DNA of 64,000 nucleotides from Knoxdaviesia capensis (GCA_001510575.1 LNGK01000003.1:3487732-3551731), one strand, 5' to 3'; numbered from the stretch's first letter, positions 1 through 13,644 are shown. Translations and numbers: made by a program. Notes: generated from the letters alone by a model not told the origin.

Positions 1-3000
1 TGGCGATGTGGAACACTGCAACTTGAAGGGGTTATTAGATAGAGGATGTATGTGTGGGTGGATGTTAGTGTCCATCTTCTTTATAGGTTTCTTGAGTGAA
101 TTATTCCCTATGTTCGTTGTGCTCTTTGCCTTTTGTGTATTTTTTTACCGGTGACGACCGGTGATACAACGTGTATAGGTCGGTGGATGGATGACTAGGG
201 TGAACAGAGTGAGGCCGGAGAGATAGATTGAGCGTGACCACCTTCCAATTGAAGTTACGGGGAGAGTTGGATGGAATCCAAGTCTCTACTGAATTCAGCT
301 GCTAGTTCTGATTCCACGATATCTGCGTGTTGATCAGTTCTTGATTGATGCATATCTACAACCCGATGCCCACACTTTGTATAGGTAAACTGATGTCTGT
401 AGACATAGATGCAAGCACATCTCGAACGGGTCGTATCGAAATGAGAGGTCTTTCTTCCCACAAATCATATAAACCACTGTCCCCTCTCTCCACCGGCGCA
501 TGCAACGTTGAGATACAGGCATCTGATGTCCATACGGGAGGAATAGTCCGGTCAGGCTGCTAAACAATGCAGGAGCCCATGAGACGACTGCCACCGGAGA
601 AGCTTGAATGCTGATATATCCGGGAACCGGTGATTTAGCGGCCTGGGCGGGTGGACCTCCGGGCCGGTCCATGCAGAAACAGACGGGGCCTGGATGCAGG
701 AGAGTCCGGGAGGATTGGTATCCTTCGGCGCTAAACGGTAAATATATGTATACCTGTGTCTTATCTGATTTCCGGGACTTTTGGGTTTATGTACAGTACG
801 GGGTCCAGCTTCGTGAACTTTTGTTGTCGGTGGGGAATATCTGTGAATCGGGGTGTATTTATATTGGTGCCTGGCTGGGACGAACAAAACCAACGTCGGC
901 ATGTTCGACGGCAGCTGGACGGCACCACCCGCGGATAATACGAGATCTGACGGACGCATGGAATTTCTGCTTTCCAGCCATCTGAAAGCATTGCATCTAG
1001 TTATGAGCAGCGGAAGAGGGCGGACGTATAACTGCCGCCCCCTGGGCGAGCTTAGGGTACCAACCGCCCAAGCGCGAGAGAGGAAAAAAAAAAAAGAAAA
1101 AAAGGTGCATACAAACGACGGCAGCGAGGGTGACAGACAGAAGGCCCACGGCATAATTGAGGATGCACGGGCGGCTACACACACAGCCGGACGGGAACAC
1201 GTCTCGCCGCGTAGATTCCGGTTTCTGGTGGGACGGACGCCAGGAAGCAGCGTAGGACAAAGTCCAGAGAGTGCACAGGGTTAAACACCAGCTGGCTTTA
1301 TACAGATGTGCTTCGCCGGCTGATCCGGGTCCACCTGCACGAAAGGGGGGGAGGAGACTTCCATACAAGCTCCCTTAGGGATGTAGTGGGAGGCATAGCT
1401 GGATGGCATAGACGATGTGGATTGTCGAGGAGTGCCGATCGTTCTGTGAAGGGCGTGTGAGTGTGTGTGTGTGCCTGTTGCCGGCTGCAGCTTTCAACGG
1501 GGTCTTGGACGGAGAGAGGCCAAGCGCGGAAGAAACTACTGTCAAACAAGACGTTTTGCACACGCCTGAAATGGAACAAGAGCCTGATATCTGGGAGACA
1601 CCACCGACCTCCGCAAGAGCCCTGGATGGAGACCACCTGCAAACAAAAGAGCGGGAACAGCCGTAGGGCGTTTCCGCCAATATACGAAGCTGAGACGGCT
1701 GCACATGCACTCACTGTAGCAGGAACGGGGCCGCCGACCCTCTTTGAGACTTTTCTTCTCGGGGGGGGGGGGAAGATGCTCTGGCATCTAGAGAAGATTA
1801 TAAAAAGACTGGGCGATTAAGAGGGTATCAGAACCGACATTTACGGAGCACGTAGTGTTTTGACCATGTTTCGAAAGTGAGGCCGGGGGGGAAGGGGTGT
1901 AGGGCGTTTACCCGGGGATGTACCGGGCGGTCGGCCGTCGTTTGGAGGGGACGCTGTTGCATGTTTCGTTCGCACCGCCGCCGCGCCACCACAGTGTTAC
2001 AGGAAACAAAAAAAAAAAAAGAGAGAGAGAGAGAGAGAAGAAAGATAGAAGGGAAAGAAAAGAAAAGAAAATGGTTGACGGGAACTGCAGGTTGGGTTTT
2101 GGTGGCTGACGGGATTTTGACAGACTATGCTGTGTGTGCGAGTGTGCGAGTGTGTGTGTGGGAGGAACGAGAGCCAATCATCACGGAAACCAGACATTGA
2201 AGGGGAATGGAAAATAAAATAAAGAGAAAGCTGAAGTTGGTATTGGGAATTCGGTATCGGGAGAGAGGACGCTCTTCCACGGTGGGTGTGAGACTGTGAG
2301 CCTTTTTGGCTGCAGTTGCATTGGATTCCTCCGGTAGCTCGAGATAAGCTTTTTGCCTGGTCTGTTTGGATGCCCCCTATTACTACCGTCGTCTAAATTG
2401 GAGGGGAGGCGGCGGAGAATGAGGTGGTGAGCTCCATTCGAGGTGCGACAGCAGAGGCTCTCTCGGCTCGTAGACCAGAACTGCAGGAAGTTGGGGCCTT
2501 GTTTCTTGTTGTCTTGCTTCCCTCGTACGGTGGTCTATTGATAGATGGATGGTGAGAAGGGAGACGAAGGGCCCCCTTGTCTGCTTATTAGGGGAGGGTC
2601 CCCCTGGCTCTCTGTGTTTTGTTTCCCGAAGGGCATGCTGAATTTATCATTACAGTACATATCATGCTCCCGAGAACATAGTAGATACACCGACCTGCCA
2701 TTTCTGACCACGTCGGCGTTCCGGGGGAGACATGGCTCCTCCGCTCTCATGCAGTTACTTGTGGCATCAAGACCACCCATACTCGTCTGCATGTTTCTCC
2801 GCCGTGTGACATCTCGTCTCGAGACGGGGACGCGGCGGTGTTCAGCTGTCCCCAAGTCGGGCGTTGCTAGTGCCGGAGCATACTCTAAACGCTAAAGTGG
2901 CATAAGGACGGCACACACACACACTCCAAGTTTGCAGCTAAGAGAGAGATTAGGGGGGATTTTAGGGGCCCTTTGATGGAATTGTGTGGCCCTGACCAGT

Positions 3001-6000
3001 GGCGAATTTTGCAAGATGGCCAGTAGCAAGCATGGAATAGGGAGCGTGAGCGCGGATACAGCTTCATACGAAGAGAACCACCAGATTGCTTGAGAGGGGC
3101 CCAAGAGTGCCAATTTGCCCTCTCCAATCTCGCCGGCCTCCCAGCAAACACCACTCGGAGGATGGGTATATCAATTGCTCAGGCTTTAAAACTCTCGGAC
3201 GAAACAAGGTGAAAGCTAATATACGGTGCTCTGGTGAGTGCTCTAGCGGATGTTTGAACCCGGGAGACCAGAATACCGTTGACACTGGGACCCAACGGCC
3301 GGGCTATATCACGGTGGCGCTTTGGTATAGCATGCCAGAGTCCAAGAGCTTAAAGGTTATAGTCGGTGAGCTCGGCTTTCAGGGGAACGAACACAAGAGG
3401 AAGTGTTATGAGATAAGAGGTCAGCTCTGGCGATATCCGTAGGGAAAGACGAAGAATGAATCCGACACGAGGATGGATTTCTGGAATTTCCTTCGCAGAG
3501 TGTTCCTACGAGCGTGTACTACAGCACTATTCCATGAATGATCGGTGACTTCCCGCAGTTTGCAGATCAACCACCAGCCATCATGCACGAGGGGGGCAGG
3601 AATATTTGAGGCAGTGCTTACATCCTGAGTATGTGTTTCTGCATCTGTACCCAAGGTCGAGGAGACAGGTTGGGGGATGTTCCAGTGGCGCTCTTCCCGG
3701 CCGAGCATCACCCTCCACCAGCGAGGAGCCCAGATGGCCGAATATTCCAGAGAGACAGACACAGACACAGAGAGCACGCATGAAGCAGCATGGGCCCGTC
3801 TAAGATTTGGTGATTTTGTTGGACGGACGGTGGGTTTTGGGGGATGCTACGGTACCCCACAAGTGTGGGTGCTGGACAGAGGGAAGAAGTGTAACCGGTG
3901 GGTTATGGAGGTGAGGCCACCGACAAACAAACAAACATAAACACGGATGCAGCCTTCTGACTTCCAGCACTCAGTTGTAGACTACTGTACAGTACTGTAC
4001 ACATTGAACAGTAGAGTCACGAACATCGCTGGTTGTGTCGGAGCAGTGAACAGTACTGTAGATACCCTGTTGCTGGTCGTTTCCTGCCTGTCCAGCCTTG
4101 CCGGCGATTTCATCCCAAATCTGACGGCCGGGTTTTCCCCCCCTTCTCGACGGATCTCAAACCTCCTCGTCGTGGTCGTGAATCGCGGTAGAGAGGTCAC
4201 AGATCAGCATCGTCAATCCTCTGTTGGAAAGCATTTGTGCCTCCGAAGCTTTCCCGCCCCTGAATATGGACATAACGTGTGTGAATTATCCCGCCATCCT
4301 CCAGCCTCACTTTAAACTCGATTACTTGCCGCACATGGTACCGCTTTTCGTCTTATCGATTACACCACAAAGTGGCGGTTGTCCCCCTTTCCCCCTTATT
4401 GGCCCCCTTCCCCCCTCTTCTGTCTCTTCACTCGTTCTTCTCTTGACTCTGCTTCTTCAGCCCGTGTCTCATGTTACTTGTCTGTGGGCAGGAGGGCCCT
4501 TTGGGCTGCTGCTGCTGCTGCTGCTGCTGCTGCGGCTTTGTCTTTGTGGTACCTGTCGTCGTCTGGCGGCCCTGTTCTCGCCTCGCCTCGCCTCGCTTCG
4601 GTCTGGCGCCTCGTTTCTGGTTCCCCTTGTTGCGTTGCCCGTGTGTGGAATGCTGGTCGGGGAGCTATGTCTGTGTGTGTGTGTGTGTGTCCCATAGGGA
4701 GTGAGAGCCGGAGTAAGTACAGTAGTGCTGTTCTGACCTCTGGGCCCGTTCGTCTGTTTCAACTGCAACCCACACCTGCTCCTCCTCCTCCTCCTTGTCC
4801 GCTCTCCACATATGTATTCATTTGTCAAGGCCACGCACCCACACCGCCCAGAGTGTGTCTCCAGCCTCCGGTGTTCAGTTCCTTCAGTGGATGTATACAG
4901 GACAGCATCCTGTTGACTGGTCTGTGTGTGTACTATATGTGTCTGCCCTCTGTAAATCCGCGCCAAGGAGGACTAACACTCCATGATCGGAGCATGCAGC
5001 CTTGGCCACCACTTCTCGCTTGTTTCTTCCAACAGCCGCCGTTTGTGGGCGTACTAATGTACAATGCATGCATGTAGTATGCACGCTGTACATGTACATG
5101 GAGAGAGAGTACACTATGTGTATGTACATGTGTGTACCACTCCTCACCCCCTCATATTCATCGTCGTCGTAGTCTTAGCCGGTCCGAGACTGTGATCGCG
5201 GCTTTCTTCAACAGTAGAATCAAGTACAGCTGCACGTCTTCTGTACCTTCCACTACGAGTCTGTATATGGATATACCAACAATCCATGGCTGGAAGTAAT
5301 CTCACCTCCCTGATTTGATGTATGCTCCGACGAACCCTAAAACCCTAATCTCATCCACGACCCCCCCAGATTGAATAACCGCCAGGACCATCCCGGCAAT
5401 CAGCAAAGAGAAACACCTCTCGTCGTTCCAAATTTACAGCGGCCATCAGCACTACCACCGCCTAAAATGACCCCCCTGACCGGCCATTAGAGCCCTGTAC
5501 CCACCCCCGTTGTCCCTCTAACAATCCGTCCTTTTCCCTGTTTCTCTTGCCCTCTCTCTCTTCCATTTCTTTTCCCGGCACATCTCGACTTTTTTCCTCT
5601 TCCTCCTTTTTCTCCCTTCTTCTTCTTCTCTTTTCTCTCTCTCTCTCCTCTCGTCCATTTCCCCCCTTTCCGCCATCGGTCTCGAACTCCGGCTGCTCGC
5701 AACATTCTAGAGCCGGCCAGACCTCCGGAGCCCTCCGATATTTTCTCGAGAGAATTGCCCTTTCTTCTTTCCTGCTGCACTTCCGGAAATATATACTCGT
5801 CTCTCTGGTCTTTATATATATACATATTTCTATTCTCTTTCACCTCGTCCAAAAAATCCGTTTGTGACGCCGTGCTGTCTGTCTCCCTTGTTGTTTTCTT
5901 TTTCTTTTCTTTTTTTCCAGCCAGACCGTTTTATCGATACCCCCCAAAAATATATACCAACATCACGGTTTATTTTCAACCCCCACAAGAGTTCTTGTTC

Positions 6001-6503
6001 TCTGCCTCTTTATTGCTCTGTTTGTTTCGCCTCTATTTGCTTGTTTGTTTATGTTCTCTGCTCTCGAGTTCGCCCAGTTCTGTGCCCGTACATAAAATTC
6101 TCAACAAGTATCGACGCTCGATCTTTTTGGCCTCTCACCACTCGTCCGCTTTCCCCCCTCTCTCCACAGAAACCCACCGTCAATCTCTCCAGCCTCGACC
6201 TTTTTTGGGTGTATTCTTCCTTCCTCCTCCTCCTCTCTCGACTCACTTCGATAAAGCGACCGTCAAGTCCCTTTGTTCCAATTCTTTCCGTCGGCTTCGT
6301 TCCTGTCGTTCCGGCTTCTCGCGAGCTCGAGATCCCGCCAATTAATCTTGATTCCCCCGCCGCTTGTCTCGCTAGACCGACTCCTCCCACGTTTCGTCCT
6401 GCGTTCCTAGCTAGGAGGCTCGACACAATCCGCGTATCTCCTTCCGATCTTCAGTTCTAACCCAAACTCATCGTACTGGAAGAAGACCGTATCGTCGTTC
6501 ACG
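1..6503. other. Non-coding region upstream of the Cla4-type kinase
   Basis: No open frame here has recognisable domains, sustained GC3 bias or a convincing spliced model. The stretch holds short low-complexity tracts (GA near 2020-2060, a CTG run near 4505-4533, TG runs), a 16-bp perfect palindrome at 3986-4001 and a telomere-like double repeat at 5333-5348. From about 5500 to 6503 the + strand becomes very rich in C and T, as is typical of long fungal promoters and 5' leaders, so this last kilobase probably belongs to the kinase gene. Confidence 0.6.
5333..5348 (-). repeat. Interstitial telomere-like motif
   Basis: AACCCTAAAACCCTAA, two TTAGGG-type units on the minus strand, the second separated by one extra base, about 1.2 kb upstream of the kinase gene. 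Confidence 0.7.
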
Positions 6504-9500
6504 ATGGCTACTCAGAACAGGTAGGTCTAAATACGAATAATGAACGGGGCGTCTTGTTTTCCTGCCACGATCAGCTGTTGGCGCTCTCAGGGGTCGTGGC
6601 TCCCACGTTCCAACTCTTTGCAAAGAGAATGATCGATTCCGGGTTTTGCTGGTTCTGTCACTGGCCCGCAGTATCGGGATCGTACAATAGAGCTAGTCCC
6701 GATGTACCAAACACCCTTGGTGTGAGCAGGAACTTCTGCTCGTTATATCATGTCGGGAATCATGGAGAGCTCGGCCCACTTCCCCATCAAATCCTCTTCT
6801 CAAATTTGGCTGCCTACAGACATCCAGATAGGAAGTCCTTGACTGGAAATGCCGTGATGCCTTCCTTATTGGATCTGTTGTTGATGTTACCCCTTTCTTT
6901 GTGCCTGGATGCATTCTTGGAGAGGCCTTGTCGTCTTGGTTGGTATCACCGCTTCCTTTGACGGTGTATAGAGGCATCTCTCCGCACTGTCAATGGGTAA
7001 CTTTGGATATAAAATCGGCAGCAATGGCCTCTTCCCTAAACATCTGCTTCACCTGATCGTTCCCAACATCTCCTGTCACACCATATTCCCAGTCTCATTT
7101 CCCTCCCCCTCCACCCTCCCGTTCAAGCCTTCATCATGGCCTCCACATTCACGCTTTCCATTCTTTCCATGCCAAGTTTGCCTTCGTCTACTGACACCAG
7201 CGATGATGACGATGACTACAACAGTGTGTACGCCTCGGGTCGATTTATGAACCCCGGCCCGGCCCCGCGACCGCCGACCGACCGCCCCCGCCTCAACCTC
7301 ACTCCCAATGCGAACCTCCCCGGAAACATGGCCAACATGGTCATCTCCCCGATCCGGAGCACCGCTACGTCGACCTACAGCGGCTCGACCATTTCTCTGC
7401 CCATTGCCCGTCAGATGTCTAATAACGCCGACGGCATGGGCGGCGTTGCCATCCGCAAAGAGGGGTGGGCCCAGGTGAAGGAGGGCAAGAATTTCATCCA
7501 GCCCTGGAAGGCCAAGTTTTTGATATTGCGAAAGGAGTCGCTCGACTTCCACAAGTCCGAGGGCGGCAAGGTGTCTTATACGCTGTACCTGAAGGATGTG
7601 GTCAACGTCGGCCGTGTTGAAGCTGCCGGCACCATTTTTGAAATCAAGCGCAACCCCAATGGCTCGTCCACCTCTCCTGGCGATGATGATGGCAATGCCA
7701 AGACGCTGCAGGTCAAGGTCAAGAGCGACGATGACCTGTATGACTGGATCGACCTGATCTACGGAGCCTGCCCCGGCATGGGCGGAGTCAGCAACCCGAC
7801 AAACTTCTCGCACGCCGTGCACGTTGGTTTCGACCCCCAGAGCGGCGAGTTTGTCGGCCTGCCGCCGGAGTGGTCTAAGCTGTTGAACGCCTCGGCCATC
7901 ACTAAGGAGGACTACGAGCGCAACCCTCAGGCCGTCTTCGAGGTTCTTGGCTTTTACTCCGACCTGACCCAGCGCGAGAACGCCAATGGCTTCCCCAACA
8001 TGACCCCCACCACCATGAACAACCTCCCCAGCAAACCGCTTGGCTTCTCTTCGGCTGGAAACGGAGTCACTCCCCCCCGCCCTCTCCAGCAGACTCAACG
8101 CCAGCCCAGCTTCGGCAGTCAGCAACAGCAGCAGCAACAACAACAACAGCAGATGCAGCAGCAGCAGCAGCAGATGCAGCAACAGGGTGCCCAGGCCGTG
8201 CCTCGTCGGCCAACTCCGCCCGAACAGCAGCAAAGAATGCCTATGCAGTCCAACGGTTCCGGCTACATGTCCCAAGATCCCCGTGAAGACCCGCGCATCA
8301 AGCAGCAGCAGATTGAGGCCCAGCGATTGCGCGAGATTGAAGAGCAACAGGCCCGCCGTGACCAGGAGGCTTACAACGCGTCTCTGCCCAAGACCAAGAC
8401 CCCCCTGGCTCAGCAGGAGCTCGGTGGCTTCAGCGGTGGTGGTGCCTCTTCGGGCTACAACCCCACCCGCGCCGCCCCTATGGCTCCCTCCAAGCCTGGC
8501 GTCCCGGCTGCATCTGCGGCGGCGAACGGCCCTCGGCCACAGCGCCCGGCTCCTCCGGCGCCCAACCGGCAGCCGCCCGCCGGTGCGACTAGCGCCAGCA
8601 ACGTGGCTGCCGCCCCTCGCCCCGCCCAGCCTGCGTCCAGCGGTCCTCGGTACCAGAATGGCACGTCGCAGAGCCCGTCTCGGGCTCAGGTGGGCGGATC
8701 GGCCAACCAGCCGCCGTCGCGACTGCCCGCTCCGGTCAAGCCGCTCAACGTGGGGCCGAAGCCCAGCGCGGCGCAGCAGCAGATCGACGCGGTCAAGGCG
8801 GCCGAGTCGGCGCTGACGTCGAAGCCGACGGCGGCGGAGCGCAAGCAGGACGTGCGCATGTCGACGATGTCGGAGGGCGAGGTGATGGCGAAGCTGCGCG
8901 AGGTGGTGTCGAAGGACGACCCGAACCTGTCGTACTCGAAGCAGAAGAAGATTGGCCAGGGCGCGTCGGGCTCGGTGTACGTGGCCAAGGTCAAGGAGAC
9001 GGCCATGTCGCCGGTGGCGCGCGACGTGCTGCGGCAGCAGGGCCCGCGGGCGCTGGTGGCGATCAAGCAGATGGACCTGGCGCACCAGCCGCGCAAGGAG
9101 CTGATTGTCAACGAGATCATGGTGATGAAGGACTCGCGGCACAAGAACATTGTCAACTTTCTGGATGCGTTCCTGCGCAACAACAACGCCGAGCTGTGGG
9201 TGGTGATGGAGTACATGGAGGGCGGTGCGCTGACGGATGTTATCGACAACAACCCGTCGATTTCCGAGGAGCAGATCTCGACCATTTGCCTTGAGGTGAG
9301 TGGACTGTGGAGGACCGTGTGGAGTTTTTATTGGAATAGACTGTGAGAGAGTGTGTGCCCTGTACTAACCTGTTTCTTTTTACTTTTTCCCTTCAGACTT
9401 GCCGTGGTCTTCAGCACCTGCACTCGCAGAGCATTATCCACCGTGATATCAAGTCTGATAACGTTCTGTTGGATGCTCGCGGTAACGTCAAGATTAGTGA

Positions 9501-10002
9501 GTCTCCCTTCTTTTTTTTTTTTTTTCTTTTTTTGTCTTCTTTTTTTTGGTCTCTTCCAGTCTTCCTATATGCATACTAACCGCCATCTACAGCCGATTTC
9601 GGATTCTGCGCCAAGCTCACCGAGTCCAAGTCCAAGCGGGCCACGATGGTCGGCACGCCGTACTGGATGGCGCCGGAGGTGGTGAAGCAGCGCGAGTACG
9701 GGCCGAAGGTCGACATCTGGTCGCTGGGCATCATGGCGATTGAGATGATCGAGTCGGAGCCGCCGTACCTGAACGAGGAGCCGCTGAAGGCGCTGTTCCT
9801 GATTGCCACGAACGGCACGCCGCGGCTGAAGCGGCCCGACAAGCTGAGCAAGGAGCTGAAGGCGTTCCTGTCGGTGTGCCTGTGCGTCGATGTGCTTAGT
9901 CGGGCGTCGTCGGACGAGCTGCTGCAGCACGATTTCCTGAAGCACGGGTGCACGCTGGGCAGTCTGGCGGAGCTGCTGGCGTTCAAGCGGAACGGCAAAT
10001 AG
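6504..10002 (+). CDS. cla4: Cla4-type p21-activated protein kinase (PH-CRIB-kinase)
   Basis: This is a serine/threonine kinase acting downstream of Cdc42/Rac in polarity, septation and hyphal growth; Magnaporthe Chm1 is in the same family. I propose four exons: 6504-6520, 7225-9295, 9397-9496 and 9593-10002, giving 865 residues. A PH domain lies at about 80-190 and a CRIB motif (SNPTNFSHAVHVGF) from about 193. A glutamine tract near 305-327 precedes a Pro/Ala/Gln-rich linker. The kinase domain runs from about 575 to 850: glycine loop GQGASGSV, VAIK lysine K620, HRDIKSDN with catalytic D713, DFG at 731-733 and GTPYWMAPE. Introns 2 and 3 have CTAAC branch sites and restore the kinase domain exactly. 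The 17-nt first exon (MATQN plus two bases) joins in phase to SVYASGRF. An in-frame ATG at 7136 inside intron 1 would give another N-terminus. Family assignment is secure; the start is the uncertain part. Confidence 0.93.
6521..7224 (+). other. 704-nt first intron of the kinase gene
   Basis: The donor is GTAGGT straight after a 17-nt coding exon. A CTGAC branch-like site lies at 7191-7195. AG acceptors occur at 7200 and 7224, 24 nt apart and in the same frame. The downstream one is favoured because the upstream AG is only about 6 nt from the branch A. The last part of the intron, from 7136, is itself open and in frame with the kinase. Confidence 0.65.
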
Positions 10003-11549
10003 ATGATACTGGAAACCGTGATGTGTGAGGCATGAGTGGGGGGCCGGAAGGAAGTTGGTTCATCTTATACCTGATAGTTTGAGAGCAAACGGGGTGAGGG
10101 TTTTCCTGGGAGGGGGTTCGTTTTCTTCTTTTTTTTTTTCCCTGCAGTGAAAGGGGATGGGATTCATTTCTAAACATCATCTTGCTTGCTTTCTGTTCTC
10201 ACCTCCCCTCTGCGTATCGTTTTTCTTTTCGTTTTTTTCTCTATCATATGCTGCTGGGAGTAAGCGGTTTTCTTTTTCCTTTTGGCGGATCCTCTTGTCT
10301 TGTTGCTTCCCATGTCCTTGACGCCTTAATCTATCTTATGTTATGTTCTTCATCTGGGGATTTTTGTGTGTTAGTTTTGATGGGGTTTGCTCATGTTCAG
10401 CTGAGTTCACATTTACATACATACCTACTGACTTATATATAGAACTCTTGCATATGTATGTCCCATTCGAAGGAGTCATGGATGTCAGGTCATTGCTTTT
10501 GCTCTGGCCGCCGGGCTGTGAGATGTGGTGAGGTCGGGGTTTAACCCTAGGCGGCGACGAAAATTCCAACGAAGAAAGCCCTTAGGTCGAAGTCGGTGCA
10601 CGCCACGGCGGCCGGCGCAGGACGGGAGAAGTGGTGGCCAGATCTGGTTATCTCGGACGGATCGTTCTTAAGCTGACCCCTAGGGTATACGATGTTCCCT
10701 GTCTCGTATGCAGTGGGTACGAAGGGGATGTGTGGACTGGCATCCTGAACAGGGCATGTTGGAAGACCAACGGCGGGGGAGAAATGCAGCCTCGCGGTTT
10801 TGCCTACGGCATATCTAGACCGGAGGCCTCAAAAGGACAAAACACGGAAGGAGGGACATTCTAGAAGCGAGACGAACAAAGATTGAAGCGCCAAACGGTC
10901 CCAAGCGAAAAACACTACAAGAAGCCGCAAGCCGGCGGCGGCGTATATAGGCCTGGCCCCGGGTTCGGGCAGAAGAAGCCGGTGGGCCCGAACGATGGAC
11001 GCTATGGCCTGAAGCAGGAAAAGTTGATTTTGGGTCGGGAGCAGATCTCGGCCGCTGTATTTCTTCTTCTTCTTTTTTTTTTTTTGAGTATGCTTATTTT
11101 CTTATTTTATTTTTGGTTTCTTCCTTCTTCTTCCTTCTTCTTCCTTCGTTCACGATAATACGGTCGGTCGTTCAGTACTGCGATAATTTTCATCTTCCGC
11201 AATCACGGAAAAGAACAAAAAAAAAAAAAACACAAAAGCAGGCCGCTGGGAACGACGGTGTCTCGGCATTACAATCCCCCCTTGTTTTCCGTCTATCCTC
11301 ATGCAAACCAGCCACGTTTCTTGGCTCCACCGCCACTTTTTGCCGGCCTTCGTTTTTTCCTTCTGTGGGTGGTTCAACTATCTGCAGAGAAGGACTTGGG
11401 GCGCCTAACCCCTGAAATACCAAGCCGGAGGAACAAGAAGAAAGGGGAAAAAAAAGAATACCGAGAATCGAGACACAACGACACAACCGGAAGAAACGGA
11501 AGAAGCAGACGAAGAAGAAAAACCAGAAGCGGAACAACCGGCGCGCATC
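10003..11549. other. Intergenic region between the kinase and the Zn2Cys6 gene
   Basis: No gene is recognisable. The first part is the T-rich 3' flank of the kinase. From about 11060 to 11540 the sequence is rich in T and then A, with CTT/TTC repeats, consistent with promoter and leader of the next gene. Short open frames here lack domain content. Confidence 0.5.
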
Positions 11550-13274
11550 ATGTCCAGCAACGTCGTGGTCGGCTCGCTGCGGAAACGCCCGCGGGACGCC
11601 GACGACTCGGACAGCGGCAGCGGCGGCCCGGGCGCGGGAGCAGGTGGTGGTGGGGGCGGTGGTGAGAGCAGCGGGGACGGCGAGTGGCACCCGGCGGGGT
11701 ACGATGGGGCGGCGGCGGCGGCGGCGCGGAGCAAGTCGCGGAGTCGGACGGGGTGTCGCACGTGCAAGTTGCGGAAAGTCAAGGTGAGTGGGATACGGCG
11801 TGTGCTTCTTCTTTTCTGCCCCTCGGGTAAGGGTCGCACGAGGGCAAAGTCGGGTGGCTAACAGAGAGACCACGGCCAGTGTGACGAGAAACGCCCGGAG
11901 TGTGGGAACTGCGCCAAGCACGGCGTGCCGTGCCCGTTCTCCGTGGCCGCGCCCGCGCGCCACGGCTCGCACGACGGCCCCGGCACAGCCGCCCGCGCCG
12001 GCCGGCTCGCAGCCGCTGCCGCCGCGCTGCCGCCCTCGGCCACGCCGCCATCGCCAGCCGCTGCGCCGGGCGGCAGCAGCAGCGCGCCCGGCGGCTCGGT
12101 GCTGGACGCGCTGGACATGGTCGACCTGGAGCTGATGCACAACTTCACCACGGCCACCAGCGTAACCCTCAGCCGGCGCGCGGCGGCGTCGGTGCGCGAG
12201 GCGTGGCGGGTCACGGCCGTGCGCATGGCGCTGGAGCGCGAGCCGGTGGCGCGCGCGCTGCTGGCGGTGTCGGCCACGCATCTGGCCCATGTGCGGCCGG
12301 CGCAGCGCGAGTTCTACCTCGCCAGGGCGGCGGCGCACTTCGACCTGGCGCGCCAGCCCGGCCTGGACATGATGATGCGCGAGTTTGCGCGGCAGGCGCA
12401 GGACGGCTACGAGTATGTGTTCCTGTTTCTGATGCTGACGATGTACTACGGCCTGGCCGTGTCGCCGCCGTCGGAGCTGCTGCGCAACCCCGCCGCGCCG
12501 TTCCCCGACTGGATCTGGGACCCCGCGAAAGGCGCCGGCCAGCTGCGCGGGTACCTGACCTTCTACGAAAACTCGGCGATGACGCTGCGGCCCATCTCGC
12601 GCTCCAAGGGCCGGCTGTGGGGCGTGTCGCGGCGGCCGATGATGTCGGCCACGGCGGCCGGCGCCCGCCGCAGCGCCACCGCCGCCGCCGCCGCGCCCGG
12701 TGCGCTCGCCAGTGCGGCCGGCACGCGCGACCAGCGCCACCCGCAGCTGGACGACCTGGAGCGGCGGGTCGAGGCCGCCGAGCGCGACGCCGACGTGTTC
12801 AAGGCGTACCGCGACGCCATCGCCGACATCCGCTACGCGCTGGACGTGCTCGAGCAGGACGCAGCTGCACCGCCGCCGCCGCCGCCCGCGACCAGCTCCG
12901 CCACCACGGCCACCACCACCGCCGGCGGCAGCGCCGACGCACCGCGCCCCCCGCCGAACGGCCCGCACCCGGCGTCGGCCGGCGTGTTCGCCGAGGGCCT
13001 GGGGCTGGGCGACGCCGACGTGACCGACGCCACCATGTGGGTGTTCAGCATGGCGGTCGAGTGGATGCGGCTGCTGCGCGACGGCCGCCAGGAGGCCATG
13101 GTGATTGCGGGCCACCTGGGGCTCGTGCTCAGCCGGCTCGAGGGCGGCGCCGCCTGGTGGCTCGACGGCTGGGGCGTGGCCGTGCTGGAGGCCGCCTGGG
13201 ACAAGCTGGACCCGGAGCACCGCATCTGGCTGCAGTGGCCGATTGAGGAGGTCGGCTGGGTGCCGCCGGTGTGA
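11550..13274 (+). CDS. Zn2Cys6 fungal transcription factor
   Basis: Two exons, 11550-11783 and 11880-13274, encode 542 residues. The intron has GTGAGT, a CTAAC branch site and CAG, and interrupts the zinc cluster between its second and third cysteines. Splicing restores C69-x2-C72-x6-C79-x6-C86-x2-C89-x6-C96, the binuclear zinc cluster that binds DNA. The N-terminus is Gly/Ser-rich. From about 145 a helical region (LMHNFTTATSVTL, then EAWRVTAVRMALEREP and LLAVSATHLAHV) resembles the middle domain of Upc2-like regulators. That resemblance is from memory and gives no target genes. A proline/threonine/alanine-rich insert occurs near 400-440. GC content is extreme, which produces long antisense frames. 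An AATAAA-like site lies about 270 nt past the stop. Confidence 0.88.
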
Positions 13275-13644
13275 GGGGGAGGCCTGAGTCTTTTTTATTT
13301 ATTTTTGTTTTTATTCACTTGGTATTTCTGGGCTCTTGGATGGTGCATTATCGTGTGTTTCAGGGTTTTATTAGCATGCTGTATTTTGTCTCTCTCTACA
13401 CGGCGTCGAGAGCTGGAACGGTGAATATATGGGCTCACACTCTGCTAAACGGTGGTTCATGCTGTGATCATACATGTCGGGCGGCGTCTGTTTGGTTTTC
13501 CTTTTTCTTCTTTTTCCAATGCCGTCTCGATCTGTTGCCAGCAATAAACACTCCCACCGGCGTCCAGCTCCGGGAAGCGGACCTCCGGTCCCGGTGAAGC
13601 CGGAGCATCACCGCTCCGGAACCGGACACCTCCCATACCCTCGC

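Noticed and set aside
5487..6460. Several 100-200 codon frames in the CT-rich leader before the kinase
   Set aside because: Ser/Phe/Leu/Pro-rich translations of pyrimidine tracts with no domain; better explained as leader.
7076..9142. 688-codon open frame antisense to the kinase
   Set aside because: It mirrors the GC3-rich kinase codons, gives Arg/Leu/His-rich sequence with no domain, and has no introns or promoter signs.
11190..13220. 676-codon open frame antisense to the Zn2Cys6 gene
   Set aside because: Same cause: extreme GC3 of the sense gene removes antisense stops. The product is low-complexity Arg/Ala/Gly.
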